Below are positions 8,614 through 17,912 of a stretch of 64,000 nt of DNA, piece after piece. The stretch is from Streptomyces tendae (GTDB taxonomy: Bacteria; Actinomycetota; Actinomycetes; Streptomycetales; Streptomycetaceae). The translations under genes were made by a program, and so were the position numbers. The notes under the pieces are model-generated. The model was not told the DNA's origin, made no database searches, and saw only the letters and a list, made by a program, of their open reading frames with translations. The stretch covers positions 1-64,000 of the forward strand of contig NZ_BMUY01000022.1 in assembly GCF_014650435.1 (NCBI RefSeq). The letters run 5' to 3'. Within the stretch, counting starts at the first letter, position 1. Each line of letters starts with the position of its first letter.

Positions 8614-10354
8614 CGGACGGCTCCCCGTGCCAGGAACCCCACAGGGCCGCGTACGCCCCGCCCGCCGCCACCAGCTCGTCGTGCGTGCCCAGCTCGGTCA
8701 GCAGGCCGTCCTCCATCACCGCCACCCGGTCGGCGTCGTGCGCGGTGTGCAGGCGGTGCGCGATGGCGATGACCGTACGGCCCTTCAGCACCGCGGCCAG
8801 CGCCTGCTCCGTGTGCCGGGCCGTCGTCGGGTCCAGCAGGGCGGTCGCCTCGTCCAGGATCAGGGTGTGCGGGTCGGCCAGCACCACCCGGGCCAGGGCC
8901 AGTTGCTGCGCCTGCGAGCCGTCCGTGGAATGGCCCTTCGCCCCCAGCTCGGCACCGAGGCCCCCGGGCAGCTCCCGCACCCACCCCTCGGCGCCCACCG
9001 CGGCGAGCGCCGCCCACAACTCCTCGTCCCCGGCCGCCGGTTCGGCGATCAGGAGATTGTCGCGGACCGTGCCCAGGAACACGTGGTGCTCCTGGGTGAC
9101 CAGCACCACCTGACGGCGCAGCCGCTCCGGACCCAGGGCGACCACGGGCACCCCGCCCACCGTCACCGAACCCCGGGTCGGCGCGTCGACGCCCGCCAGC
9201 AGCCGGCTCAGCGTGGTCTTGCCCGCCCCCGACGGCCCCACGACCGCCAGCCGTTCGCCCGGCCGCACGGTCAGGTCCACCCCGCGCAGCACCTCCCCGC
9301 CCCGGTCGTAGGCGTACCGCACCCCCGACACGTCGATGCGGTCGTCCGCGGGCACCGCCGACTCGTCCGCCGTCGCCCGCGGGGCCCGCGCCAGCCCTTC
9401 CACCCGGGCGAAGGAGGCGGAACCCGCCTGCAGTTGCTCGACCCGCATCAGCACCTCGTCGAGCGGTCCCGCCAGCTGCTGGAGATACACCGCGCAGGAC
9501 ACCACCGCGCCGAGGCTCGCCGACCCGTGCGCGTGCAGGACCCCGCCGAGCAGCAGCACACCCGCCACGGGAAGGACGTAGGAGACGTCGACCGCGGGGA
9601 AGAACACACTGCGCAGGAACAGTGTCCGGAACCGGGTGCGCCGCGAGACCTCCAGCGCCCCGCGGTTCGTCGCGACGCGCCGCTCGGCCAGCCCGAACGC
9701 CTCGACCGTACGCGCCCCGGACACCGTGGCCGCCAGACTCTCCGCGACGTCCGAGTTGGCCGCGCCCTCGGCGAGGTAGGCCGCCCGTGCCCGGCGCAGG
9801 TACCAGCGCAGCGCCAGCCAGGCCGGCGTCAGCCCCAGCACCCCGGCCAGGCCGAGCAGCGGGTCGAGCACGAACACCGCACCCGTGAGGAACAGCGCCT
9901 GCACGGCGTTGACCAGCAGCTCGGGACCGGCGTCGCGCAGCGTCGCGCCGACCGCGGTCACGTCCGCCGTACCGCGCGTCGTCAGGTCCCCGGTCCCCGC
10001 CCGCTCCACCACGGACGCGGGCAGCGCCAGCGCCCGCTCCACGTACCGCTCGCGCACCCGGGCGAGCGTCCGCTCCCCGAACCGGTGCCCCACGTACCGT
10101 GCCCAGCGGGCCAGCAGCAACTGCGCCAGCGAGCACAGCAGGATGGCGAGGGCCATCCGGTCCACGGCGTCCACCCCGCCCCCGCCGCGCACTTCGTCGA
10201 CGATCCGGCCCAGCAGCCACGGACCGGCGAGACCGGCCAGCGCGGCCAGCGCGTTGAGACCCAGGACGACCGCGAAGGACCTCCGGTCGGTTCGCACGAG
10301 GTCGGCCGCCGCCCGGCGGACGTCGGCGCGCTCGGCGACGGGCAGCTGTGTCAT
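8603..10354 (-). CDS. ABC exporter half-transporter (TMD-NBD), catalytic-site subunit with degenerate signature
   Basis: 583-residue ABC_membrane plus ABC_tran fusion, last gene of a four-gene operon. Six-helix TMD at residues about 20-310, NBD at about 340-575. Walker A GPSGAGKT, Walker B LILDEAT and H-loop AHRLHT are intact, but the LSGGQ signature is replaced by TDGSQAQQ. Its start overlaps the upstream stop by 4 nt (ATGA, 10351-10354). That partner has a normal LSGGQ but no Walker A, so the two should form a heterodimer with one competent ATP site. The substrate cannot be read from the sequence; a lipid, peptide or drug is typical of this subfamily. Confidence 0.9.
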   Translation of the reverse strand: MTQLPVAERADVRRAAADLVRTDRRSFAVVLGLNALAALAGLAGPWLLGRIVDEVRGGGGVDAVDRMALAILLCSLAQLLLARWARYVGHRFGERTLARVRERYVERALALPASVVERAGTGDLTTRGTADVTAVGATLRDAGPELLVNAVQALFLTGAVFVLDPLLGLAGVLGLTPAWLALRWYLRRARAAYLAEGAANSDVAESLAATVSGARTVEAFGLAERRVATNRGALEVSRRTRFRTLFLRSVFFPAVDVSYVLPVAGVLLLGGVLHAHGSASLGAVVSCAVYLQQLAGPLDEVLMRVEQLQAGSASFARVEGLARAPRATADESAVPADDRIDVSGVRYAYDRGGEVLRGVDLTVRPGERLAVVGPSGAGKTTLSRLLAGVDAPTRGSVTVGGVPVVALGPERLRRQVVLVTQEHHVFLGTVRDNLLIAEPAAGDEELWAALAAVGAEGWVRELPGGLGAELGAKGHSTDGSQAQQLALARVVLADPHTLILDEATALLDPTTARHTEQALAAVLKGRTVIAIAHRLHTAHDADRVAVMEDGLLTELGTHDELVAAGGAYAALWGSWHGEPSAGY

Positions 10355-12165
10355 CGGGCCGGTGCCCCTTCTTCGGCGCCCTCGGTGTCCTCGGCGCCCT
10401 CGTCGTCCCGCGCGACCAGGGCGCGGTACCCCGGTTCGGTGTCCAGGAGTTCGCGGTGCGTGCCGGTGGCCGCGACCTTGCCGTCGACCAGGTGGTGCAC
10501 GACGTCCGCGCGGGCGAGGAGCAGCGGTGAGGTGGCGGCGAGGACGGTGGTGCGGCCCCGGCGGGCCTGCTTGAGGCGGTCGGCCACGGTGGCTTCCGTG
10601 TGGGCGTCCAGGGCGGAGGTGGGTTCCGCGGCGAGGAGGATCTCGGGGTCGGTCAGGAGGGCGCGGGCCAGGCGGATGCGTTGGCGTTGTCCGCCGGACA
10701 GGTCGCGGCCTTGGGCCGCGACCTGGGTTTTCAGGCCGTCCGGGAGAGCGCGGACGATGTCCTCGGCTGCGGCCGCGTGGAGGGCTGCGGTGAGACTCGC
10801 CAGCTCGTCTGCCCCGGGCGGTGGTTCCGCGTCTGCGGGTGCGTTGTGGCTTGTCGCGCAGTTCCCCGCGCCCCTGCTCGGCATTTCCTGAGCGCCGACC
10901 ACAGTACTGAGGGTGCCTGCGAAGAGGTCGGCCTCCGGGTCGGCGATCAGGATGCGGGAGCGGATCTGGGGGAGGGGGATGTCGGCCAGGGGGATGTCTC
11001 CCCAGGTCGCGTTCGACGGGGTGTAGCGGGCCAGGCGGTCCAGGATGTCGGTGGCGTCGGACGGGTGGGTCGTGACCAGGGCGGTCAGGCGGCCGGGGGT
11101 GATCCGGACACCCGAGGCCGGGTCGTGGAGCACCGAGGGTTCCGCGGGGGCGTCCCGGGTGCCTTCGTCCGGGGCCGGTTCCAGGCGCAGGAAGGCGACG
11201 ACGCGGCGGGCGGCCACCACGCCGCGGCTGAGCTGGTGGCCCATCTCGATGAGGAACGCCACCGGCCAGCCCAGCGCGACGACATAGCCGTACACCGACA
11301 CCAGTTCACCCACGCTGATGTGACCCTGCGCGGCCTGGCGGGCGCCCAGCCAGGTCACCAGGGCCAGGAACAGCATCGGCAGCCCCACCCCGAGGGCCTG
11401 GATCCAGCTGGTCACCGCGCCGACCCGGTACCCCTGCTCGCGCAGCCGGCCCGAGTCCCGGTGGAAGGCGTCCGCGACCAGGCCCTTGCCGCCCAGCCCG
11501 TTCAGCACCCGCAGCCCGCCCGCGAGGTCGCCGATCCGCGCGGTCAGGACGGACTGCCGCTCGCGGTACTCGGCCTCCCTGCCCTGCAGCCGTCCCATGA
11601 GCGGGCCGAGGAGCAGCCCGAGTACCGGCACCCCGAGCAGCACCACCAGGGCGAGCCGGGTCGACACCGACAGCATCAGCCCGCCGACCGTCGCGTAGGC
11701 GACGATCGCGCCGACGCCCGGGCCCACGGCCGTCAGGGAGGTGCTGATGGTCTGCACGTCGCCCACCCCGATGGTGACGACCTCACCGGTCCCCACCTGC
11801 CCGCGCAGCGCCGCGCCGAGCCGGGTGGCGTGCCCGACGACCACCTTGACCGTGCGGAAGTTGGCGTCCATCCGCACCTTCGTCATGGTGCGGTGCCGCA
11901 TCACGCTCAGCCACGCGTTGACCCCGCCGACGGCGACCATGGTGCCGGTCCAGACCGCCAGCGCACCCATGTCACCGGGCTCCAGGCCGTGGTCGACGGC
12001 GCGGGCCATCAGATACGGCGTCGCCGCCAGCAGCACCATCCAGACACTGGCCAGCACCGCCCCCGCCAGGCACCGCGGCCACTGCCGCCTCACCAGCCAC
12101 GCCAAATACCGCCAGCCGCCCCGGCGGTCCGGAGTACCGGGGTCCTCGTACGCGTCGATCCTCAC
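10351..12165 (-). CDS. ABC exporter half-transporter with degenerate NBD
   Basis: 604-residue TMD-NBD protein. TMD at residues about 15-310 (RRQWPRCLAGAVLASVWMVL). The NBD keeps LSGGQRQR, but Walker A is replaced by TALVTTHPSDAT, the Walker B aspartate is lost (ILLAAEPTSALD) and the H-loop histidine is absent (LAATSPLL). This is a noncatalytic subunit expected to pair with the 8603-10354 product. Residues about 430-440 (bases 10846-10875) derive from a dispersed Streptomyces repeat inserted in frame, giving CATSHNAPAD-like sequence. The GTG start (12163-12165) overlaps the upstream stop by 4 nt. Since the protein continues after the repeat with intact LSGGQ, the insertion seems tolerated. Confidence 0.9.
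   Translation of the reverse strand: MRIDAYEDPGTPDRRGGWRYLAWLVRRQWPRCLAGAVLASVWMVLLAATPYLMARAVDHGLEPGDMGALAVWTGTMVAVGGVNAWLSVMRHRTMTKVRMDANFRTVKVVVGHATRLGAALRGQVGTGEVVTIGVGDVQTISTSLTAVGPGVGAIVAYATVGGLMLSVSTRLALVVLLGVPVLGLLLGPLMGRLQGREAEYRERQSVLTARIGDLAGGLRVLNGLGGKGLVADAFHRDSGRLREQGYRVGAVTSWIQALGVGLPMLFLALVTWLGARQAAQGHISVGELVSVYGYVVALGWPVAFLIEMGHQLSRGVVAARRVVAFLRLEPAPDEGTRDAPAEPSVLHDPASGVRITPGRLTALVTTHPSDATDILDRLARYTPSNATWGDIPLADIPLPQIRSRILIADPEADLFAGTLSTVVGAQEMPSRGAGNCATSHNAPADAEPPPGADELASLTAALHAAAAEDIVRALPDGLKTQVAAQGRDLSGGQRQRIRLARALLTDPEILLAAEPTSALDAHTEATVADRLKQARRGRTTVLAATSPLLLARADVVHHLVDGKVAATGTHRELLDTEPGYRALVARDDEGAEDTEGAEEGAPAR
10846..10875. repeat. Dispersed 30-bp repeat inside an ABC exporter gene
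   Basis: The 30 bases are identical to the reverse complement of 46194-46223 in this window. The left flank (GTCTGCGGGTGCGTT) resembles sequence next to the second copy too. I recognise this unit as a common intergenic repeat in Streptomyces genomes. Here it lies within the NBD coding sequence and keeps the frame. Confidence 0.85.
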
Positions 12166-14048
12166 GCCAGACTGTCCCGCCACGCCCGGTGCAGATCCGC
12201 GAACCGGCCCGTACCGGCGATCAGTTCGTCCGGGGCGCCGTCCTCGACGATCCGGCCGTGCTCCATCACCAGCACCCGGTCGGCGATCTCCACGGTGGAG
12301 AGCCGGTGCGCGATCACGACCGCCGTACGGCCCTTCAGCACCGTCGCCATCGCCCGCTGCACCGCGCGCTCCCCGGGGATGTCCAGCGAACTGGTCGCCT
12401 CGTCCAGGATCAGCACCGCCGGGTCGGCGAGCAGCGCCCGCGCGAACGCCACGAGCTGGCGCTGACCGGCCGAGATACGGCCGCCCCGCTTGCGCACGTC
12501 GGTGTCGTAGCCGTCCGGCAGTGCGGCGATGAAGTCGTGGGCGCCGATCGCCTTCGCGGCCCGCTCGATCTCCTCCCGCGTCGCCTCGGGCCGGCCGATG
12601 GCGATGTTGTCGGCGACCGTCCCGGAGAACAGGAACGCCTCCTGCGTCACCATCACCACCCCGCGCCGCAGTTCGGGCACGGCCAGTTCGCGCAGGTCGG
12701 TGCCATCCAGCAGGACCCGCCCGGCGGAGGGGTCGTAGAACCGGGCGAGCAGCTTGGCCAGCGTCGACTTGCCGGCGCCGGTCGAGCCCACGACGGCGAC
12801 CGTCTGACCGGCCGGGAGCGTCAGTTCGAAGCGCGGCAGCACCTCGCCGCCGGTGCGGTAGCCGAAGCTCACCGAGTCGAACACGACCTCGCGGCCGGGG
12901 TGCTCCGACTCCAGCGGCGGCAGCTCCTTCGGCGCGCTCGGCTCCGGCACCGACGGGGTCTGGGCCAGCAGCCCGGCGATCTTCTCCAGCGAGGCGGCCG
13001 CCGACTGGTACGAGTTGAGGAACATGCCCAGCCGGTCGATCGGGTCGTACAGCCGGCGCAGGTACAGCACCGCCGCCGCCAGCACACCGAGCGCCAGCGT
13101 GCCGTCGGCGACCCGGTAGGCGCCCCACAGCACGATGCCCGCCACGGCCGTGTTGGCGACCAGGCGGGAACCGACCACGTAACGCGCCATCTCCAGCAGC
13201 GCGTCGCCGTTGGTCCGCTCGTGCCGGTGGTTCAGCACCGCGAAGTCGGCGTCGTTGGCGGCCTCCCGGCGGAAGGCGCGCACCGGCCGGATGCCGTTCA
13301 TCGTCTCCACGAACTTCACGATCACCGAGGCGATCGCCGTGGACCGCTTCCGGTACACCCGCCCCGCACGCCGCTGGTAGAGCCGCACCAGTGCGTACAG
13401 CGGCACGAACGACGCCACCGCCACGGCGCCGAGGCCGAGGTCGAGCCAGAGCAGCAGCGCGGCGATGTAGACGAAGGACAGGATGACCGTCACCAGCTCC
13501 TGAAGCCCCTCGTCGAGCAGTTCGCGCAGGGACTCCACGTCCGTGGTGGAGCGGGAGATGAGGCGGCCCGAGGTGTAGCGCTCGTGGAAGTCGACGCTCA
13601 GCGCCTGCGCGTGCCGGAAGATGCGGCCGCGCAGGTCGAGCAGCACGTCCTGGCTGACGCGGGCCGCGGCGGCGATGAAGGCGTACTGGAGACCGCCCGC
13701 CGCCAGTGAGCACAGCAGGTAACCGGCGCCCACCGCGATCAGCGGGCCGTGGTCGTCGTCCCGCAGGGCCGGCACGGCGTGGTCGATGGCGTACGCCACC
13801 AGCAGCGGACCCGCCTGCACGGCCGCCTGCTGGAGCAGCAGAAGGAAGACGGTGAGGGCGACGCGGGCCTTCATGGGCGCCAGCAGGGAGCGCAGCAGGG
13901 CGCCGGTCGCGCCCGGCGGGCTGGGCAGGACGTCCTGGTCGAAGGCGTCGTCGGCGGCGACGGCGCCGGACGCCGCCTCGGCAAGGTCCCCGGGCTCGGG
14001 GTCCTCCGGCTGTTCCCGGTCCGGCGCGGTGGCCGTGGGCGCGGTCAT
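12162..14048 (-). CDS. ABC exporter half-transporter, catalytic subunit
   Basis: 628-residue TMD-NBD protein with a 45-residue acidic/Ala-rich N-terminal tail. TMD about 55-340 with HERYTSGRLISRSTTDVESL. NBD: Walker A GSTGAGKS, signature ISAGQRQL (variant), Walker B LILDEATSSLD with the catalytic Glu, H-loop AHRLST. It overlaps the upstream gene by 4 nt (ATGA 14045-14048) and the downstream gene by 4 nt (GTGA). The upstream neighbour has a canonical signature but an Asp at the catalytic-base position, so these two probably form a heterodimeric multidrug-type exporter. Substrate unknown. Confidence 0.9.
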   Translation of the reverse strand: MTAPTATAPDREQPEDPEPGDLAEAASGAVAADDAFDQDVLPSPPGATGALLRSLLAPMKARVALTVFLLLLQQAAVQAGPLLVAYAIDHAVPALRDDDHGPLIAVGAGYLLCSLAAGGLQYAFIAAAARVSQDVLLDLRGRIFRHAQALSVDFHERYTSGRLISRSTTDVESLRELLDEGLQELVTVILSFVYIAALLLWLDLGLGAVAVASFVPLYALVRLYQRRAGRVYRKRSTAIASVIVKFVETMNGIRPVRAFRREAANDADFAVLNHRHERTNGDALLEMARYVVGSRLVANTAVAGIVLWGAYRVADGTLALGVLAAAVLYLRRLYDPIDRLGMFLNSYQSAAASLEKIAGLLAQTPSVPEPSAPKELPPLESEHPGREVVFDSVSFGYRTGGEVLPRFELTLPAGQTVAVVGSTGAGKSTLAKLLARFYDPSAGRVLLDGTDLRELAVPELRRGVVMVTQEAFLFSGTVADNIAIGRPEATREEIERAAKAIGAHDFIAALPDGYDTDVRKRGGRISAGQRQLVAFARALLADPAVLILDEATSSLDIPGERAVQRAMATVLKGRTAVVIAHRLSTVEIADRVLVMEHGRIVEDGAPDELIAGTGRFADLHRAWRDSLA

Positions 14049-15994
14049 CGGCCGTCTCTTTCCTGGGGTCCCTCGGCATCGCCGGGCTTGTCGAGCCCGG
14101 ACATCAGATGGGCGTACTCGGGGCTGGTGCGCAGCAGTTCGTGATGGGTGCCGACGGCGGCGATGCGGCCCTCGGACAGCAGGGCGACGCGGTCGGCGAG
14201 CAGGACGGTGGAGGGGCGGTGGGCCACGATCAGCGCGGTGGTGTCCGCGAGGACCTGGCGCAGGGCGGCCTCCACGGCGGCCTCCGTGTGCACGTCCAGC
14301 GCGGACAGCGGGTCGTCCAGGACCAGGAACCTCGGTCTGCCGACCACCGCCCGCGCGAGCGCGAGGCGCTGACGCTGGCCGCCGGAGAGGCTCAGGCCCT
14401 GCTCGCCGACCTGGGTGCCGGTGCCCTCGGGGAGCGCGTGCGCGAAGTCGGCCTGCGCGACGGCGAGGGCCCGGTCCAGCTCCTCTTCGCCGGCGCCCGC
14501 ACCGGCACCCATCAGCACGTTCTCGCCGACGGTGGCCGAGAAGAGGGTGGGTTCCTCGAAGGCCACGGCGACCATCGAACGCAGCTCCTCGCGGGACAGG
14601 GCGGTGATGTCCTCGCCGTCCAGCGTGATGCGGCCCTCGGTCACCTCGTGCAGGCGCGGGACGAGCGCGGTCAGCGTCGTCTTGCCGCTGCCGGTCGCAC
14701 CGACCAGGGCCATGGACTCGCCGGAACGGATATGCAGGTCGACGTCCGTCAGGAGGGGCGGGGAGTCGGGAGCGGCGTCGGGATAACGAAACAGCACGTG
14801 CTCGAAGCGCAGGCCTTGTAGCTCAACGGCGTTGGTGCCGACCTCGGGAACGGCGCGCTGCTCGCTGGAAGGTGCCGCCGCGCCCACCCTCCCCCACTCT
14901 CGGCTTCGCTCGAGCGGGGGGACCCCCATCGCCCCAGCGGCACGACTGCCCGCGGCTGGGTCGGCCTCAACCTCCGCGTCCATCACCTCGAAGTACCGGT
15001 CCGTGGCCGTCGCCGCCTCCTGGCTCATCGCCAGCAGGAAGCCGATGGACTCCACCGGCCACCGCAGCGCCAGCGCCGTGGACAGGAACGCCACCAGCGT
15101 CCCCGCCGACAGCGCCCCGTCCGCCACCTGCACCGCCCCGACCACCAGCGCCGCCCCGATCGCCACCTCGGGCAGCGTCACGATGACCGCCCAGATGGCC
15201 GCGAGCAACCGCGCCTTGCGCAGCTCCGTGCCCCGCAGCGTGTGCGACAGCTCGTGGAAGGCACGCGCCTGGCTGCGGTGCCGCCCGAACCCCTTGATGA
15301 TCCGGATGCCGAGCACGCTCTCCTCGACCACGGTCGTCAGATCCCCGACCTGGTCCTGCGCGCGCCGCGCCACCGCCGAGTACTTCTTCTCGAAGATCCC
15401 GCAAGTGATCATCACCGGGATGGCGGGCCCCAGGATGACCAGCCCGAGCGTCCAGTCCTGGACCAGCATGATGCCCACGCCGACCAGAATCGTCACTCCG
15501 TTGACCAGCAGGAACGTCAGCGGGAAGGCGAGGAACATGCGGAGCAGCATCAGATCGGTCGTCCCGCGCGAGAGCAGCTGCCCCGAGGCCCAGCGATCGT
15601 GGAAGGCCACCGGCAGGCGCTGCAGGTGCCGGTACAGGTCGGCGCGCATCCCCGCCTCGACCCCCGCCAGCGGCCGGGCCACCAGCCACCGCCGGAACCC
15701 GAACAGCAGCGCCTCCGCCAGCCCGAGGAGCAGCAGGTACAGCGCCCCGAGCCACACGCCCGCCGGATCGCGGTCGGCGACCGGTCCGTCCACCATCCAC
15801 TTCAGGACGAGCGGGATCACCAGCCCCACGCAGGAGGCCAGGATCGCTATCACCGCGGCGGCCCCCAACCGTGTGCGCACCGGCCGCACATAGGGCCACA
15901 GCCGGAGCAGGGCACGTACGGTGGAACGCGTCTCGGCGGTGTCCGGGACGGTGTCCGGGGCGAGATCCGTGGCGGGGGCAGGTTTCGTGGGCAT
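14045..15994 (-). CDS. ABC exporter half-transporter with Asp at catalytic-base position
   Basis: 649-residue TMD-NBD protein, first gene of the four-gene exporter operon. TMD residues about 25-330 (FHDRWASGQLLSRGTTDL), NBD about 385-640. Walker A GATGSGKT, signature LSGGQRQR, Walker B FLVLDDPLSALD (Asp replaces the catalytic Glu, typical of one half of heterodimeric exporters), H-loop AHRPST. The TMD-NBD linker (residues about 355-370) contains PPLERSREWGRVG, which is a translated dispersed repeat. The ATG at 15992-15994 begins MPTKPAPATDLAPD; an in-frame extension upstream runs through the repeat-rich promoter and is unlikely to be coding. Confidence 0.9.
   Translation of the reverse strand: MPTKPAPATDLAPDTVPDTAETRSTVRALLRLWPYVRPVRTRLGAAAVIAILASCVGLVIPLVLKWMVDGPVADRDPAGVWLGALYLLLLGLAEALLFGFRRWLVARPLAGVEAGMRADLYRHLQRLPVAFHDRWASGQLLSRGTTDLMLLRMFLAFPLTFLLVNGVTILVGVGIMLVQDWTLGLVILGPAIPVMITCGIFEKKYSAVARRAQDQVGDLTTVVEESVLGIRIIKGFGRHRSQARAFHELSHTLRGTELRKARLLAAIWAVIVTLPEVAIGAALVVGAVQVADGALSAGTLVAFLSTALALRWPVESIGFLLAMSQEAATATDRYFEVMDAEVEADPAAGSRAAGAMGVPPLERSREWGRVGAAAPSSEQRAVPEVGTNAVELQGLRFEHVLFRYPDAAPDSPPLLTDVDLHIRSGESMALVGATGSGKTTLTALVPRLHEVTEGRITLDGEDITALSREELRSMVAVAFEEPTLFSATVGENVLMGAGAGAGEEELDRALAVAQADFAHALPEGTGTQVGEQGLSLSGGQRQRLALARAVVGRPRFLVLDDPLSALDVHTEAAVEAALRQVLADTTALIVAHRPSTVLLADRVALLSEGRIAAVGTHHELLRTSPEYAHLMSGLDKPGDAEGPQERDGR
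14884..14930. repeat. Dispersed GC-rich repeat in the TMD-NBD linker of an ABC exporter
   Basis: The core contains CTCTCGGCTTCGCTCGAGC between a C-run (14890-14895) and GGGGGGACCCCC (14916-14927). I recognise this as a frequent intergenic repeat of Streptomyces chromosomes. It is in frame and encodes the linker around residues 355-370. No second copy was seen in this window, so the assignment rests on memory. Confidence 0.6.
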
Positions 15995-16049
15995 CAGCAG
16001 CGAGCCTACGGTTCGCCACTGACACTGCCCACCGAGTTTTCGAGCCCGC

Positions 16050-16108
16050 CCGGGGTCGTACGGAAGCCCCGCCGGGGTCGTACGGGAGCCCCGCGGGGGT
16101 CGTACCGG
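16050..16108. repeat. 22-bp tandem direct repeats, 2.7 copies
   Basis: Units at 16050-16071 and 16072-16093 differ at one base; a third, partial and diverged unit begins at 16094. Each full unit starts CCGGGGTCGTACGG and ends GCCCCG, so its ends are inverted. The 22-bp period is about two helical turns, which would put repeated protein sites on one face of the DNA. Confidence 0.75.
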
Positions 16109-16109
16109 C

Positions 16110-16131
16110 GCATCGACCGATCGGCTGATGC
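16110..16131. promoter_or_regulatory. Imperfect 22-bp dyad, candidate operator
   Basis: GCATCGACCGA (16110-16120) against TCGGCTGATGC (16121-16131) match at 9 of 11 pairs. A related direct copy, GTCGGCCGATGTG, lies at 16145-16157. Placement 56-78 bp upstream of the ATPase start fits an operator; the cognate regulator is unknown. Confidence 0.45.
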
Positions 16132-16187
16132 GCCTTCGAGCGCGTCGGCCGATGTGCCGGACCCCGGCCCGCCGGGACGCTGGTGCC

Positions 16188-17086
<899 letters not shown>

Positions 17087-17090
<4 letters not shown>

Positions 17091-17836
17091 CCACCGACGT
17101 CTTCGACACCGCCGTACTGAGGACCGAGCTGCGCCTGTTCCGACGTGAACCCGGCGCCCTGTTCTGGATGCTGGTGTTCCCGACCCTGCTGCTGGTGATC
17201 CTCGGTTCCATCCCGTCCTTCCGCGAGGCCGACCCCTCCTTCGACGGACTGCGCCCGGTCGACGCGTACGTGCCGGTGGCGGTGCTGCTCGGCCTGACCG
17301 TCGGCGGGCTCCAGGGCATGCCGCAGGTCCTCACCGGCTACCGGGAGCGCGGCATCCTGCGCCGGATGTCCGCCACCCCGGTGCGTCCGGCGGCCCTGCT
17401 GTCCGCGCAGATGGTGGTGTGCGGCGCGGCCGCCCTGGTCTCGGCGCTGCTCGCGCTCGCGGTCGGACGGCTCGCCTTCGACGTGGGCCTGCCCGAGCAG
17501 CCCCTCGGCTACCTCCTGGCGCTGCTGCTCGCCGTGGTGGCCGCGCTCTCCCTGGGCGCCGTGCTCTCGGCGCTCTCCCGCACCACGAAGATCGCCGGTG
17601 CGATCGGGTCGGCCGCGCTCTTCCCGGCGATGTTCTGCGCGGGCGTGTGGCTGCCGGTGCAGGCCATGCCGGACCCGCTGGCCCGCGTCGTCGGCTGGAC
17701 CCCCTTCGGCGCGGCCGCGCAGGCCCTCAACGAGGCGGCGGCGGGGGACTGGCCGGGCTGGTCCCACCTGGCGGTGCTGGTGGCCTGGACGGTGCTGCTC
17801 ACCGCGGCGGCCTCGCGCTGGTTCCGCTGGGAGTGA
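17087..17836 (+). CDS. ABC-2 type permease (DrrB-like)
   Basis: 249 residues with about six hydrophobic segments (for example GALFWMLVFPTLLLVILG at about 23-40 and LGYLLALLLAVVAALSLGAVL). The FRREPGALFW start and GRLTGYRERGILRRM-like cytoplasmic segment (YRERGILRRMSATPVRP) are typical of ABC2_membrane proteins. It overlaps the ATPase gene by 4 nt and should form the membrane part of the same exporter. Substrate unknown. The stop codon lies inside the tandem decamer repeat at 17831-17898. Confidence 0.9.
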
Positions 17837-17898
17837 CCGGAGCGACCGGAGTGACCGGCAGTGAGCGGGAGTGAGCGGCAGTGAGCGGGAGTGAGCGG
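17831..17898. repeat. Tandem 9-10-bp repeats GAGTGA(C/G)CGG
   Basis: Four exact-length decamers (CAGTGAGCGG or GAGTGAGCGG) at 17859-17898 follow three related 9-10-bp units with ACCGG at 17831-17858. The array covers the stop of the permease and ends 14 bp before the sensor-kinase start. Confidence 0.8.
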
Positions 17899-17912
17899 GG
17901 GAAGGCGGCCGC

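Larger units (their letters stand above)
15995..16187. promoter_or_regulatory. Divergent control region of the ABC exporter operon and the DrrAB-like operon
   Basis: 193 bp between two divergent starts. It contains 22-bp tandem repeats (16050-16108) and an imperfect 22-bp dyad (16110-16131), followed by a related half-site at 16145-16157. This organisation suggests regulator binding sites serving both operons. No -10/-35 could be fixed. Confidence 0.55.

Noticed and set aside
16050..16108. CRISPR-like array
   Set aside because: Repeats are directly adjacent with no spacers and no cas gene is in the window.
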